DNA from: Pedobacter boryungensis
Lineage (GTDB): Bacteria; Bacteroidota; Bacteroidia; Sphingobacteriales; Sphingobacteriaceae
Assembly (NCBI RefSeq): GCF_013204825.1
Contig: NZ_JABMKV010000002.1
Span: forward strand, 62,001-126,000
Direction of reading: 5' to 3'
DNA length: 64,000 nt
A program made the translations under genes and the position numbers. The notes under the pieces were generated by a model that ran no database searches, was not told the DNA's origin, and was given only the letters and a program-made list of their open reading frames with translations. Below, piece after piece: positions 8,506 through 16,704 of this stretch (its first letter is position 1; every line of letters starts with the position of its first letter).

Positions 8506-8872
8506 CGAATTCTTCTTTATCGGCCACTTTATCAAAATACTTTCTGATAAATAGATTTATCAAATGTTTTTCAATGTGTTTGTCCTTAGTTATATAAACA
8601 ATAATAGATAACAATAGATAAATGCCAGCAACACAACCAAATCCTGCAGCGTAACTACCAAACACAGTAGATAAATAAAGTGCTAAGGTAAATGATGCAA
8701 ATAAAAATGCTAATACAAAGCAAATGATTACAGCCGCATTAGTGATTAAATCTGCAAATATTTTAGAGCCCTTTTCAACTGCTGATAGTTTTGTATATTC
8801 AATTCTAGTATCGATATACGCTTTAGCATCTAAAAAAATCTCCTCAAGATCTTTTTCTTTTTTTTCTTCCAT
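8489..8872 (-). CDS. Phage-holin-family-like (holin superfamily III) two-TM membrane protein
   Basis: A 127-residue protein with an acidic N-terminus (MEEKKEKDLEE), a helix of the form AKAYIDTRIEYTKLSAVEKGSKI, two transmembrane helices (about 44-68 and 72-94) separated by a tight GSYAAGFG turn, and a charged C-terminal tail. This is the architecture of the small Holin-X/phage_holin_3_6 proteins found in non-phage chromosomal loci. No other phage gene is nearby, and the neighbours (YtxH 20 bases upstream) suggest a stress-related membrane operon rather than lysis. Whether it forms holes is unknown. Confidence 0.7.
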   Translation of the reverse strand: MEEKKEKDLEEIFLDAKAYIDTRIEYTKLSAVEKGSKIFADLITNAAVIICFVLAFLFASFTLALYLSTVFGSYAAGFGCVAGIYLLLSIIVYITKDKHIEKHLINLFIRKYFDKVADKEEFDEDKL

Positions 8873-8892
8873 TATCTGTTAGTTTAAATAGC

Positions 8893-9159
8893 TCAAACGT
8901 TTTCTACTTCTGAAGAATATTCATCTTCTACATCACGAAGTTTACTTTTAATAGAATCTATAACTTTATCTTTTAAGCTAGTTAAATTATTAATTTCATC
9001 TGCTGCTTTATCTTTAATAGAATCGCCGAAGTCTTTCAATGATTGGCTTAACTTATCGCGAGTTTCGCTTCCTTTATCTGGAGCAAATAACAAACCTAAT
9101 GCTACACCTGCAGCTAAACCTGCTAATAGTCCTACTACTACTTTTGAATTATCACTCAT
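8893..9159 (-). CDS. YtxH-domain general-stress protein
   Basis: An 88-residue protein that begins with a glycine/alanine-rich hydrophobic helix (VVVGLLAGLAAGVALGLLFAP, residues 7-27), followed directly by DKGSETRDKL and a long amphipathic helix rich in K/D (LKDFGDSIKDKAADEINN). The LFAPxKGxxTR junction is diagnostic of the YtxH family of small stress proteins. It is first in a three-gene operon with a holin-like and an unknown protein, read from a TAnnTTTG promoter. The protein probably anchors in the inner membrane. Confidence 0.85.
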   Translation of the reverse strand: MSDNSKVVVGLLAGLAAGVALGLLFAPDKGSETRDKLSQSLKDFGDSIKDKAADEINNLTSLKDKVIDSIKSKLRDVEDEYSSEVENV

Positions 9160-9195
9160 GATCTTTAATTTTTAAATGTTTAACAATTTGTATTT

Positions 9196-9203
9196 CAAAT
9201 ATA
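9196..9203 (-). promoter_or_regulatory. Bacteroidota -7 promoter box for the YtxH operon
   Basis: On the minus strand TATATTTG matches TAnnTTTG and lies 36 bases before the YtxH start codon. The -33 element is not clear. Confidence 0.5.
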
Positions 9204-9236
9204 GCACTGCTGATGTTATGCTATTGTTATCTTATT

Positions 9237-10289
9237 TTATAACTCATCCTCACCATCAATTGTTTTAATTCTTTCTAATCTTTCTGATGCCATTGAACTG
9301 GTTTCATAAATTTTTATGAGCAAGAAAAAATACGATAATAACAATGGCCCGAATACCAGCCCTAATATACCAAATAAAGGAATACCAATAACTACGCCAA
9401 TTACTGTGATTATTGGGTGAATATTTCCAACTTTTTTCGCAATCATAAATCTGAGTACATTATCTATATTGATAATCACAACAAACCCGAAAATTATCAT
9501 TGCCCAACCGGCAAAGTTGTGTCCATCTGCCAACTGTAATAAAGCGGCAGGTACAAATATTACAGGAGGTCCCAATACTGGTACAAGAGAAATAAAAGAG
9601 GTTACCACCCCCCAAAAAAGTGGGTCTTTATAACCCAAAACATAAAATGACAAGCTAACCAATGACCCTTGAACAATTGCAATAAATCCTTGTCCTACAA
9701 CATTTGCATAAGTAGTGTTTCGCATTTCTTCTGCAAAGCGATAGGCATTCTGTTCTCTAAAAGGCGCATATTTTACTAATGCATTTTCAAAAGCTTCTCG
9801 CTCTACCAACATAAAATAGAGCAAAAAATACATCAGTAATAATCCAAGTACTATATTAAATACTCCCGAAATTAACGATGGGAATAAACCTGTTGCCCAA
9901 GTTCCGATGTTTTTTAAACCGTCTTCTATAATTTTCTGTACATTACCACCAACCGGCAATAGGTGCTGTAACTTATAAAGGAGGTTTTTAAAATATATTT
10001 CATCATTTTTAAGTTCTGTAATTTTTTCAATTACCATACTACTTAGCCCATAAAATGGAAGAACTAATACAATAATTGAAATAAATAAAAGTAGTACTGC
10101 CGTAAACCTACGATTCCAGTTTTTTACCTCAGTTAAGTAAATATAACTTGGACGTAAAATAGTATATAAAACAAGTGTACTTAGTAAAGAGCCAAAAATT
10201 CCCGTTAAGGAATAGGCAATTAAACAACCTAATGCTATGATAATAACAAGATTGATGTAGTTGCGCTGTTTATAAGTAAATAGAGACAT
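9237..10289 (-). CDS. AI-2E family transporter (PerM/TqsA-like permease)
   Basis: A 350-residue polytopic membrane protein with the AI-2E transporter layout: an N-terminal pair of helices (residues 11-45 and 62-83), a periplasmic/cytosolic helical domain (LSSMVIEKITELKNDEIYFKN...), and a C-terminal block of hydrophobic helices containing PVLGPPVIFVPAALLQL and IIGVVIGIPLFGILGLVFGPLLLS, the signature glycine/proline-rich family segments. Members export autoinducer-2 or act as Na+/H+ antiporters; substrate here is not predictable. It sits alone between the YtxH operon and an NtrC-type regulator. Confidence 0.88.
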   Translation of the reverse strand: MSLFTYKQRNYINLVIIIALGCLIAYSLTGIFGSLLSTLVLYTILRPSYIYLTEVKNWNRRFTAVLLLFISIIVLVLPFYGLSSMVIEKITELKNDEIYFKNLLYKLQHLLPVGGNVQKIIEDGLKNIGTWATGLFPSLISGVFNIVLGLLLMYFLLYFMLVEREAFENALVKYAPFREQNAYRFAEEMRNTTYANVVGQGFIAIVQGSLVSLSFYVLGYKDPLFWGVVTSFISLVPVLGPPVIFVPAALLQLADGHNFAGWAMIIFGFVVIINIDNVLRFMIAKKVGNIHPIITVIGVVIGIPLFGILGLVFGPLLLSYFFLLIKIYETSSMASERLERIKTIDGEDEL

Positions 10290-10376
10290 ATAGAGCTTTA
10301 GATATATACTATATTACACAAAAGCTCTCAAATTGTTTTAGTCAGTACTATTTTTAATTACGAGTTTAAAAACTGA

Positions 10377-11810
10377 TTATTCATTCTCTGCATCTATTGC
10401 CTTCATTTTATTATAGAGTGTTTTTCGATCTATATTTAAAATTTTAGCGGCTTTAGTTTTATTGAAGTTTACTTCTCTTAATACATTTAAAATTGCTTCA
10501 TACTCGGCTTCAAGTGCAGCTTCTTTTAAGTTTTTTGGTTTATTTGAGGGAGTACTTCTTGTAATAGAATTACCAACTGCATTCTCTATCGCTGCTGCCT
10601 TTGCATAAGTAGAAATTTCTAATGGTAAAGCTTTTAGTTGAATTTCTTCCGTTTCGGTTGATAATGCTGCTCTTCTTACTACGTTTTTAAGTTCGCGAAC
10701 ATTTCCCGGCCAATTATAGGTTAAAAAACAGTCTTCTACTTCTGCGGAAAAACCTTTTACGTTTCTATTTAATTCTTGATTTGCCATCACTAAAAAAGTT
10801 GAAGCAAAAACCATAATATCTCTTCCTCTTTCACTAATTGGTGGTAAGTGAATAGAGAATTCATTAAATCTGTGGTATAAATCTTCTCTAAATCTACCCT
10901 TTTGAATAGATTCCCCTAAATTTTCATTGGTTGCAACAATAATCCTTACATCTAAATCAATTTCTTTAGTGCTACCTATACGTTTAATCTTTCTCTCTTG
11001 TACAGTTCTCAATAAAGCCGCTTGAATATCATATGATAAATTGCCTACTTCATCTAAAAATAGTGTACCTCCATTTGCCATTTCAAAATGACCAATTTTG
11101 GTGTACAGAGCTCCAGTGAATGATCCTTTTTCATGACCGAAAAATTCACTACCAGCAAGTTCTTTAGTTAAAGAACCGCAATCCATTGCAATAAAGGGTT
11201 TATCTTTTCTAGGGCTGTTTAAATGAATAGTTTTAGCTACTGATTCTTTTCCTGTACCACTTTCTCCTGTTAAAATTACACTATATGATGTTGGTGCAAC
11301 AAGCATAATTTGCTTCATTAATTCTCTTGAGGCACTACTTTGTCCAACTACAAATTCACCAGTTTCCGCTTGTACCTGTTTTGCTGCCTTATCTTTTTTA
11401 TTTTCTGAAGTTCCTGCTTCTGAATTGTATTGATTTAGCGCAATTTGAGTTTCAATTGCTTTATTAATTGTATTTAAAATCTCATCTGGGTAAAGTGGTT
11501 TTGTAATATAATCATATGCACCTAATTTAATTAGCTCTACTGCTAATTTAATATCAGAATACCCTGTAATTATAATTACACCAGTACTTGGATAACTCTC
11601 TTTAATTTTGATTAGCATTTCCTTTCCATCAGTATCCTCTAAACGGTAGTCACATAAAACTAAATCAAATTTTTGTTTAGAAAGATACTCCATTGCGGAA
11701 CTTCCACTTGTAGTTGTTTCAACGATAAACGAGTTTCTAATTAGAAATTTTGACAACAATAATCCTATATTAACTTCATCGTCAACTATTAATATTTTCT
11801 TCATAAGCAT
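10377..11810 (-). CDS. Sigma-54-dependent response regulator (NtrC family)
   Basis: A 477-residue transcriptional activator. Residues 1-125 form a receiver domain with the acidic pair in IVDDE and the phospho-acceptor Asp in LVLCDYRLED. The AAA+ domain follows (about 150-385) with Walker A GESGTGKE, and the sigma-54 contact loop reads GSFTGA, a common variant of GAFTGA. A Fis-type HTH closes the protein (AKILNIDRKTLYNKMKAI). The frame begins MLMKK; Met3 is the alternative start. No partner kinase is adjacent. It indicates that the organism has RpoN; targets are not visible here. Confidence 0.95.
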   Translation of the reverse strand: MLMKKILIVDDEVNIGLLLSKFLIRNSFIVETTTSGSSAMEYLSKQKFDLVLCDYRLEDTDGKEMLIKIKESYPSTGVIIITGYSDIKLAVELIKLGAYDYITKPLYPDEILNTINKAIETQIALNQYNSEAGTSENKKDKAAKQVQAETGEFVVGQSSASRELMKQIMLVAPTSYSVILTGESGTGKESVAKTIHLNSPRKDKPFIAMDCGSLTKELAGSEFFGHEKGSFTGALYTKIGHFEMANGGTLFLDEVGNLSYDIQAALLRTVQERKIKRIGSTKEIDLDVRIIVATNENLGESIQKGRFREDLYHRFNEFSIHLPPISERGRDIMVFASTFLVMANQELNRNVKGFSAEVEDCFLTYNWPGNVRELKNVVRRAALSTETEEIQLKALPLEISTYAKAAAIENAVGNSITRSTPSNKPKNLKEAALEAEYEAILNVLREVNFNKTKAAKILNIDRKTLYNKMKAIDAENE

Positions 11811-11913
11811 ATTATTTGGTTACAAATAATAGCTAAATATAAGAAATTTTTGATATGGGAAATATTTTCTACACTATTTTTTAATAAAATTCACCTAATT
11901 TTTGTTAAAATAA

Positions 11914-11941
11914 AAAAGCATCAAAATGTTTTGATGCTTTT
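11914..11941. terminator. Bidirectional terminator
   Basis: AAAAGCATCAAAA (11914-11926) pairs perfectly with TTTTGATGCTTTT (11929-11941) around a TG loop. On the minus strand it follows the beta-barrel gene ending at 11964. Confidence 0.85.
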
Positions 11942-11963
11942 AAAGAAATTATTTTCTTTTGAG

Positions 11964-12509
11964 TTAAAAATCGTAACCTAATCTTAAACCCATAAATCCA
12001 CCGCCATCAAGACCTTCATATCTTACACCAATATCAAATCCACCAAAACGAGCACCAATAGATGGGGCATAGGTAAAGCTTGAGCTGCTTACAAAACCAT
12101 AAGTTGGAGTGGTTCCATTAAAACTTTTAACAGTATATGTTTTAGCAATAGTCATCCCCGCTTCGGCCATTCCATAAAAATTTTCCGAGAACATGTAACG
12201 TCCACCTAATTTAATAGGAATAAAGATTGAGGCTTTAGTATTGGTATTTGCGCCGCTAAAACTTTTTGGGAAAAATGCCATTCCACCCGAGGTAAGTGTA
12301 GCATCAAAGTTTTCTGCAATTCCCTGGCTAAATCTTAAAGTTAACCCAGCTCCTGCATCATAAACTTTTAATCCACCTGATGGCAATGCGCCTTCTAAGC
12401 CAATACCAAATTTAAATCCATTTACACCTCCTTTAGAGTCTTGTGCTTTTAAATTTACACTAGCAAGCAACATAGCGCCAGCCAATAATGTGAGTACTAA
12501 TTTTTTCAT
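11964..12509 (-). CDS. Outer-membrane beta-barrel protein
   Basis: A 181-residue exported protein. The signal peptide is residues 1-22 (MKKLVLTLLAGAMLLASVNLKA, cleaved before Q). The mature part alternates hydrophobic and polar residues in the way of an eight-stranded beta-barrel, with glycine-rich turns, and ends in LGYDF with a terminal phenylalanine, the recognition signal for outer-membrane assembly. It fits the porin-family/OMP_b-brl group of small Bacteroidota outer-membrane proteins. It stands alone with its own terminator. Function beyond outer-membrane location is not predictable. Confidence 0.8.
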   Translation of the reverse strand: MKKLVLTLLAGAMLLASVNLKAQDSKGGVNGFKFGIGLEGALPSGGLKVYDAGAGLTLRFSQGIAENFDATLTSGGMAFFPKSFSGANTNTKASIFIPIKLGGRYMFSENFYGMAEAGMTIAKTYTVKSFNGTTPTYGFVSSSSFTYAPSIGARFGGFDIGVRYEGLDGGGFMGLRLGYDF

Positions 12510-12620
12510 GTTTGTTGGTTTTTAGTTTATTATTTGTTTAAGCAAATATTGCAACAAACGCAACTTCATAAAATACCCTCACATTGGTATATTTACCTAC
12601 CCAACAGTACTTACAAAACA

Positions 12621-12651
12621 AAACCCATTGATAATCAATATCAATGGGTTT
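12621..12651 (-). terminator. Terminator of the crotonase/B12-binding operon
   Basis: AAACCCATTGATA (12621-12633) pairs with TATCAATGGGTTT (12639-12651) in a perfect 13-bp stem with a 5-base loop, 21 bases after the crotonase stop codon on the minus strand. Confidence 0.8.
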
Positions 12652-12672
12652 AAAAACTTAAAATATCAAAAC

Positions 12673-13455
12673 TTATTTCCCTTTAAAAATCGCTTTTCTT
12701 TTTTCTAAAAATGCGCCAACACCTTCTTTAAAATCTTCCGTTTGAAAACATTTTGCAAACTCTTCAATCTCTACATCAAATCCCTTTACATCATTTTTTA
12801 AAGATGAATTAACCGCTTTTATAGCACTTGCTATTGCTAGTGGCGCTCTAAGTTTAATTCTGTTTAAAATTTCTTCTGCCTTGTTTATCAGCTCTGCTTG
12901 TGGTACAACTTCATTTACCAAACCTATTTTGTAAGCTTTATCTGCGGTAATCATATCTGCAGTTGTAATCATTTCAATTGCTCGCCCTTTACCAACCAAC
13001 TGTGTTAAGCGTTGAGTTCCGCCATAACCAGGTATTAAACCTAAAGTCACCTCTGGTAAACCTAATTTTGCATTTTCACTAGCAATGCGGATGTGACATG
13101 CCATCGCTAATTCTAATCCGCCACCAAGAGCAAAACCATTGATAGCTGCAACTACAGGTTTTGGACAATTTTCTATGGCATCAAAAACATTAGTTTGACC
13201 AACTTTTGCTAATTCTTTTCCTTCTTCTAAATTGTAATTTTGAAATTCAGAAATATCAGCGCCAGCTACAAAAGCTTTCTCGCCAGCGCCTGTCAACAAC
13301 ACGCCAAGAATTTCATCGTTTTGCGCAGCAAATTTAATTGCATCTGCTAATTCTGTTAAAACATCTTTGTTTAATGCGTTAAGTTTTTGTTCTCTATTTA
13401 TAGTGATGTAAAAAATATTTTCTTTTACTTCGGTTAAAATTTGCTGATACATCAT
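12673..13455 (-). CDS. Enoyl-CoA hydratase/isomerase (crotonase family)
   Basis: A 260-residue crotonase-superfamily enzyme of normal length, expected to hydrate trans-2-enoyl-CoA in fatty-acid or amino-acid degradation. The oxyanion-hole segment is AGADISEF (about 65-72) and the family signature NGFALGGGLELAMACHIRIA lies around 105-124. Both catalytic glutamates appear present, one in GGGLELAMAC and one in LGLPEVTLGLIPGYGGTQRL. The frame begins MMYQQ, so Met2 is an alternative start. It directly abuts (0-base gap) a standalone B12-binding-domain protein, suggesting a shared role in branched-chain or propionate-type acyl-CoA metabolism. Confidence 0.9.
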   Translation of the reverse strand: MMYQQILTEVKENIFYITINREQKLNALNKDVLTELADAIKFAAQNDEILGVLLTGAGEKAFVAGADISEFQNYNLEEGKELAKVGQTNVFDAIENCPKPVVAAINGFALGGGLELAMACHIRIASENAKLGLPEVTLGLIPGYGGTQRLTQLVGKGRAIEMITTADMITADKAYKIGLVNEVVPQAELINKAEEILNRIKLRAPLAIASAIKAVNSSLKNDVKGFDVEIEEFAKCFQTEDFKEGVGAFLEKRKAIFKGK

Positions 13456-13875
13456 TTAAAAATTTCTATTTGTAATTACCCATTTCTCTATATACTCAAC
13501 AATACTAGCCATTGGTGTCCCTGGCGGAAAAAGTTCTCCAACACCTATTTCTTGTAGCTTTTTCATATCTCCTTCTGGAATTATGCCTCCACCAGTTAAC
13601 AAAACATCTGTGAGTTGTTTTTCTTTCATAATAGCCACAATTTTTGGGAAAACCGTCATGTGTGCGCCCGAAAGAATTGAAACCCCAATCGCATCTACAT
13701 CTTCTTGTAGCGCAGTATTTACTACCATTTCTGGAGTTTGACGCAAACCTGTGTAAATTACTTCCATGCCGGCATCACGTAAAGAGGTTGCAATTACTTT
13801 TGCCCCACGATCATGCCCATCTAAACCCACTTTTGCCACCAAAACTCTAATTGGTCTATTTAATGTTTTGTTCAT
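13456..13875 (-). CDS. Standalone cobalamin-binding domain protein (methylmalonyl-CoA mutase C-domain type)
   Basis: A 139-residue protein that consists of a single B12-binding domain. It has the base-off/His-on cobalamin motif DGHDRG (residues 19-24, within [13 protein letters not shown]), the SxL motif (SILSGAH, around 83-89) and the GG motif (TGGGIIP, around 113-119), matching the C-terminal domain of methylmalonyl-CoA mutase and related mutase small subunits. No catalytic TIM-barrel partner is encoded in this window; it could pair with a separate large subunit (as in McmA2 or IcmB-type systems) or act as a cobalamin carrier. It is co-transcribed with the crotonase gene. Confidence 0.88.
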   Translation of the reverse strand: MNKTLNRPIRVLVAKVGLDGHDRGAKVIATSLRDAGMEVIYTGLRQTPEMVVNTALQEDVDAIGVSILSGAHMTVFPKIVAIMKEKQLTDVLLTGGGIIPEGDMKKLQEIGVGELFPPGTPMASIVEYIEKWVITNRNF

Positions 13876-13968
13876 ATTTTGATACTAAAATAGGATGTAA
13901 ATGTAATTAAATTAGCTGTTTTATTAATCAACCCACTAAAAACAACCTTAAAATACCCTTAATCTTCT

Positions 13969-13976
13969 TAACTTTG
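13969..13976 (+). promoter_or_regulatory. Bacteroidota -7 promoter box for glnS
   Basis: TAACTTTG matches TAnnTTTG exactly and lies 22 bases before the glnS ATG; no convincing -33 TTTG is visible. Confidence 0.55.
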
Positions 13977-13998
13977 GTGTCTATAATTTATAATTTTT

Positions 13999-15657
13999 AT
14001 GAGTGAAGAAAAATCATTGAACTTTATTGAAGAGCTAATAGAGAATGATTTAAGTAGTGGAAAAACGAAAACTTTGGTTACGCGTTTTCCGCCAGAGCCT
14101 AACGGATACTTACATATTGGCCATGCAAAAGCAATATGCCTTAACTTTGGATTAACCCAAAAATATGGTGGTTATACCAATTTGCGTTTTGATGATACTA
14201 ATCCGATTACGGAAAAAACTGAATATGTAAATAGCCAGCAAGAAGATATTCATTGGTTGGGTTTTGAGTGGAAAAACGAATTATATGCGTCAGATTATTT
14301 TGATCAATTACATGGTTTTGCCGTAAAACTGATTGAAAAGGGCTTGGCCTATGTAGATCATAGCACAGCCGAAGAAATTGCAGAACAAAAAGGAACACCA
14401 ACAGAGCCCGGAAAAGAAAGCGCCTATAGAAGTCGTAGCATAGCTGAAAATTTAGCTTTATTTGCGAGCATGAAAAATGGTGAATTTGAGGACGGTGTTT
14501 GCACATTACGTGCTAAAATTGATTTATCAAGTTCTAATATGTTGATGCGTGATCCGATTATTTACAGAATTAAACACGCTCATCACCATAGAACTGGAAA
14601 TGCTTGGTGTATTTACCCAATGTATGATTTTGCACATGGACAAAGTGATAGTATTGAAAATATCACACATTCCATTTGCACATTAGAATATGTTTCACAC
14701 CGTGAATTGTACGATTGGTTTATCGAAAAGTTAGATATTTTCCCTTCAAAACAATATGAATTTGCCCGCTTAAACCTTACGTATACGGTAATGAGCAAAC
14801 GCAAATTAATGCAGTTGGTGAACGAAAATTTAGTTAGCGGATGGGATGACCCGCGTATGCCTACAATTAGCGGGTTGCGCAGAAGAGGCTATACGCCAGA
14901 AAGTATTAAAGAATTTTGCGAACGTATCGGCATTGCCAAAAGAGAAAATCTAATTGAATTAAGTTTATTAGAATTTTGCATACGAGAAGATTTGAACAAA
15001 AGAGCTACTCGTGTAATGGCAGTTTTAGATCCAATTAAATTAGTAATTACCAATTATCCGGCAGGAAAAGAAGAAATCTTAATTGGAGAAAACAATCCAG
15101 AAGCTGAAGATAAAGGCGGAACACGTGAAATTCCTTTCAGTAATGAATTGTGGATAGAGCGTGAGGATTTTATGGAAGAACCTGCTAAAAAATGGTTCAG
15201 ATTAGCACCTGGCGCAACTGTAAGATTAAAACATGCTTACATAGTAAAATGCGAAGACTTTAAGAAAGATGAAAACGGAAATGTAACCGAAATTCAGTGT
15301 ACATATATTCCAGAATCAAAAAGTGGAGAAGATACAAGTGGTATAAATGTAAAAGGAACTATTCATTGGGTAAGTGCTAAACATGCACAAACAGCAGAAG
15401 TTCGTTTGTATGATCGCTTATTTACAGTAGAATCTCCAGATAGCGAAGAGGGTGATTTTAAAGATTATCTAAATTCAGAAAGCATGGAAGTAATTAAACA
15501 AGCATACATTGAACCGTATTTAATAAATGCAGAACAAGGTGTAGGTTATCAATTTATTCGTAAGGGTTATTTCTGTGTAGATAAAGATTCGAAACCTGGT
15601 CAATTAGTTTTTAATAGAACCGTTTCGTTGAAAGAAGCTTGGAAACCTAAAGCGTAA
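13999..15657 (+). CDS. glnS: Glutamine--tRNA ligase
   Basis: A 552-residue class I glutaminyl-tRNA synthetase, which charges tRNA-Gln directly. The catalytic start is TRFPPEPNGYLHIGHAKAI with the HIGH motif at residues 39-42, and the second signature is YTVMSKRKL (KMSKS region, near residue 268). The GlnS-specific NLRFDDTNP and the C-terminal two-barrel anticodon-binding domain (about 340-550, ending VFNRTVSLKEAW) are present, which separates it from the GltX at 29 kb. Having both GlnS and a discriminating GltX implies that Gln-tRNA need not be made by amidation in this organism. Confidence 0.97.
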   Translation: MSEEKSLNFIEELIENDLSSGKTKTLVTRFPPEPNGYLHIGHAKAICLNFGLTQKYGGYTNLRFDDTNPITEKTEYVNSQQEDIHWLGFEWKNELYASDYFDQLHGFAVKLIEKGLAYVDHSTAEEIAEQKGTPTEPGKESAYRSRSIAENLALFASMKNGEFEDGVCTLRAKIDLSSSNMLMRDPIIYRIKHAHHHRTGNAWCIYPMYDFAHGQSDSIENITHSICTLEYVSHRELYDWFIEKLDIFPSKQYEFARLNLTYTVMSKRKLMQLVNENLVSGWDDPRMPTISGLRRRGYTPESIKEFCERIGIAKRENLIELSLLEFCIREDLNKRATRVMAVLDPIKLVITNYPAGKEEILIGENNPEAEDKGGTREIPFSNELWIEREDFMEEPAKKWFRLAPGATVRLKHAYIVKCEDFKKDENGNVTEIQCTYIPESKSGEDTSGINVKGTIHWVSAKHAQTAEVRLYDRLFTVESPDSEEGDFKDYLNSESMEVIKQAYIEPYLINAEQGVGYQFIRKGYFCVDKDSKPGQLVFNRTVSLKEAWKPKA

Positions 15658-15673
15658 TTTTCATTATATTATT

Positions 15674-15716
15674 AAGCCGCAGATGCGAAGGTTTTAAATC
15701 TACACATCTGCGGCTT
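15674..15716. terminator. Terminator after glnS; family B palindrome copy 1
   Basis: AAGCCGCAGATG (15674-15685) pairs perfectly with CATCTGCGGCTT (15705-15716) and is followed by TTTT. The same kind of palindrome (CCGC...CAGAT...) recurs at 34698, 46088 and 55785, so this is a dispersed repeat used as a terminator. Confidence 0.8.
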
Positions 15717-15758
15717 TTTTGTTTCGTAAAACACGGGTATGTTTTTATTGGTTATTAT

Positions 15759-16592
15759 TTACATATATTTCTTGTACAGATTGTATAAAATCAACTTATC
15801 TGGATCTGTCAATGTTGGTGTAATATCTGTTCCTACAAAGTGACGTTTAAATGCTGTAATCGCAGCAGGTAAATTACGCACATCATATCCAATAATTCTA
15901 AGCGCTATTGTAGTATCAAAATCTGCTGGGGGCATTTGCAAAACATCATCATACCACAATCCAAAACCTCTTTTGGCTAAAGTTTTCCAAGGGAAATTAT
16001 TTGGATCTGGTTTACGTGTTGGGGCAATATCTGCATGTCCAATAAAATTAGCTGTTGGAATACTATACTTCTTTTTTAATGTAGCTAGTAATGAACAAAG
16101 GCTATTAATTTGGGCATCTGTCCAAGGATCTGTTGTACCATTATTATCTAATTCTATACCGATTGAAGAAGAGTTTAAATCTGTATCATTTCCCCAACGA
16201 CCTACGCCAGCATGTTGAGCTCTTAAATAATCATTCACCATGTGATATACTTTCCCGTCTCTACCAACAACATAATGTGCACTAACAGCGGTTCTGGCAA
16301 TAGTGAAGGTTTTTAGCGTTTGTGCAGTTGAATCTTGTGCCGTATGATGTATAATTACAAAATTAGGCTTACGGATTCCCATATTTACAGTTCCCACAAA
16401 GTATTGTTCATTATTTAACGAATCAATAGTTTGACCTTCAGGAGGAGTGGCTTTAATAATTTTAGAAAAGCCTTTTGCCATATTTTTATATACCTTATCT
16501 GTAGCGGCATATTTACTAGTGCTACAATTGGTTAACAAGAATACGCAAGAAAGTAAGAGAATGCTTTTTAATGTTATTTTGTTTACTAACAT
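15759..16592 (-). CDS. N-acetylmuramoyl-L-alanine amidase lipoprotein (Amidase_2/AmpD-like)
   Basis: A 277-residue lipoprotein: the signal segment ends in the lipobox LLTNC (Cys23). The amidase_2 domain (about residues 75-225) shows the zinc ligands in FVIIHHTAQDS and IGHADIAPTRKPDP, plus the typical SAHYVVGRDGKVYHMV and SSIGIELDN stretches. It should cleave the bond between N-acetylmuramic acid and L-alanine in peptidoglycan or muropeptides at the periplasmic face of a membrane. It is divergently oriented to the M49-like lipoprotein gene and shares the 112-bp intergenic region with it. Confidence 0.9.
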   Translation of the reverse strand: MLVNKITLKSILLLSCVFLLTNCSTSKYAATDKVYKNMAKGFSKIIKATPPEGQTIDSLNNEQYFVGTVNMGIRKPNFVIIHHTAQDSTAQTLKTFTIARTAVSAHYVVGRDGKVYHMVNDYLRAQHAGVGRWGNDTDLNSSSIGIELDNNGTTDPWTDAQINSLCSLLATLKKKYSIPTANFIGHADIAPTRKPDPNNFPWKTLAKRGFGLWYDDVLQMPPADFDTTIALRIIGYDVRNLPAAITAFKRHFVGTDITPTLTDPDKLILYNLYKKYM

Positions 16593-16704
16593 GATTTATA
16601 TTTAGGAATAAGAGGTTGAGCATGCAATATATTAAATTATACATGCTTATATTTTTTGCTAATTTAGTGCATTGAAACAAAATGAAAAACAATTTCTTAA
16701 CTAA

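Noticed and set aside
8489-8872. Prophage remnant because of the holin-like protein
   Set aside because: No other phage gene is nearby; such two-TM proteins with YtxH occur as chromosomal stress operons.
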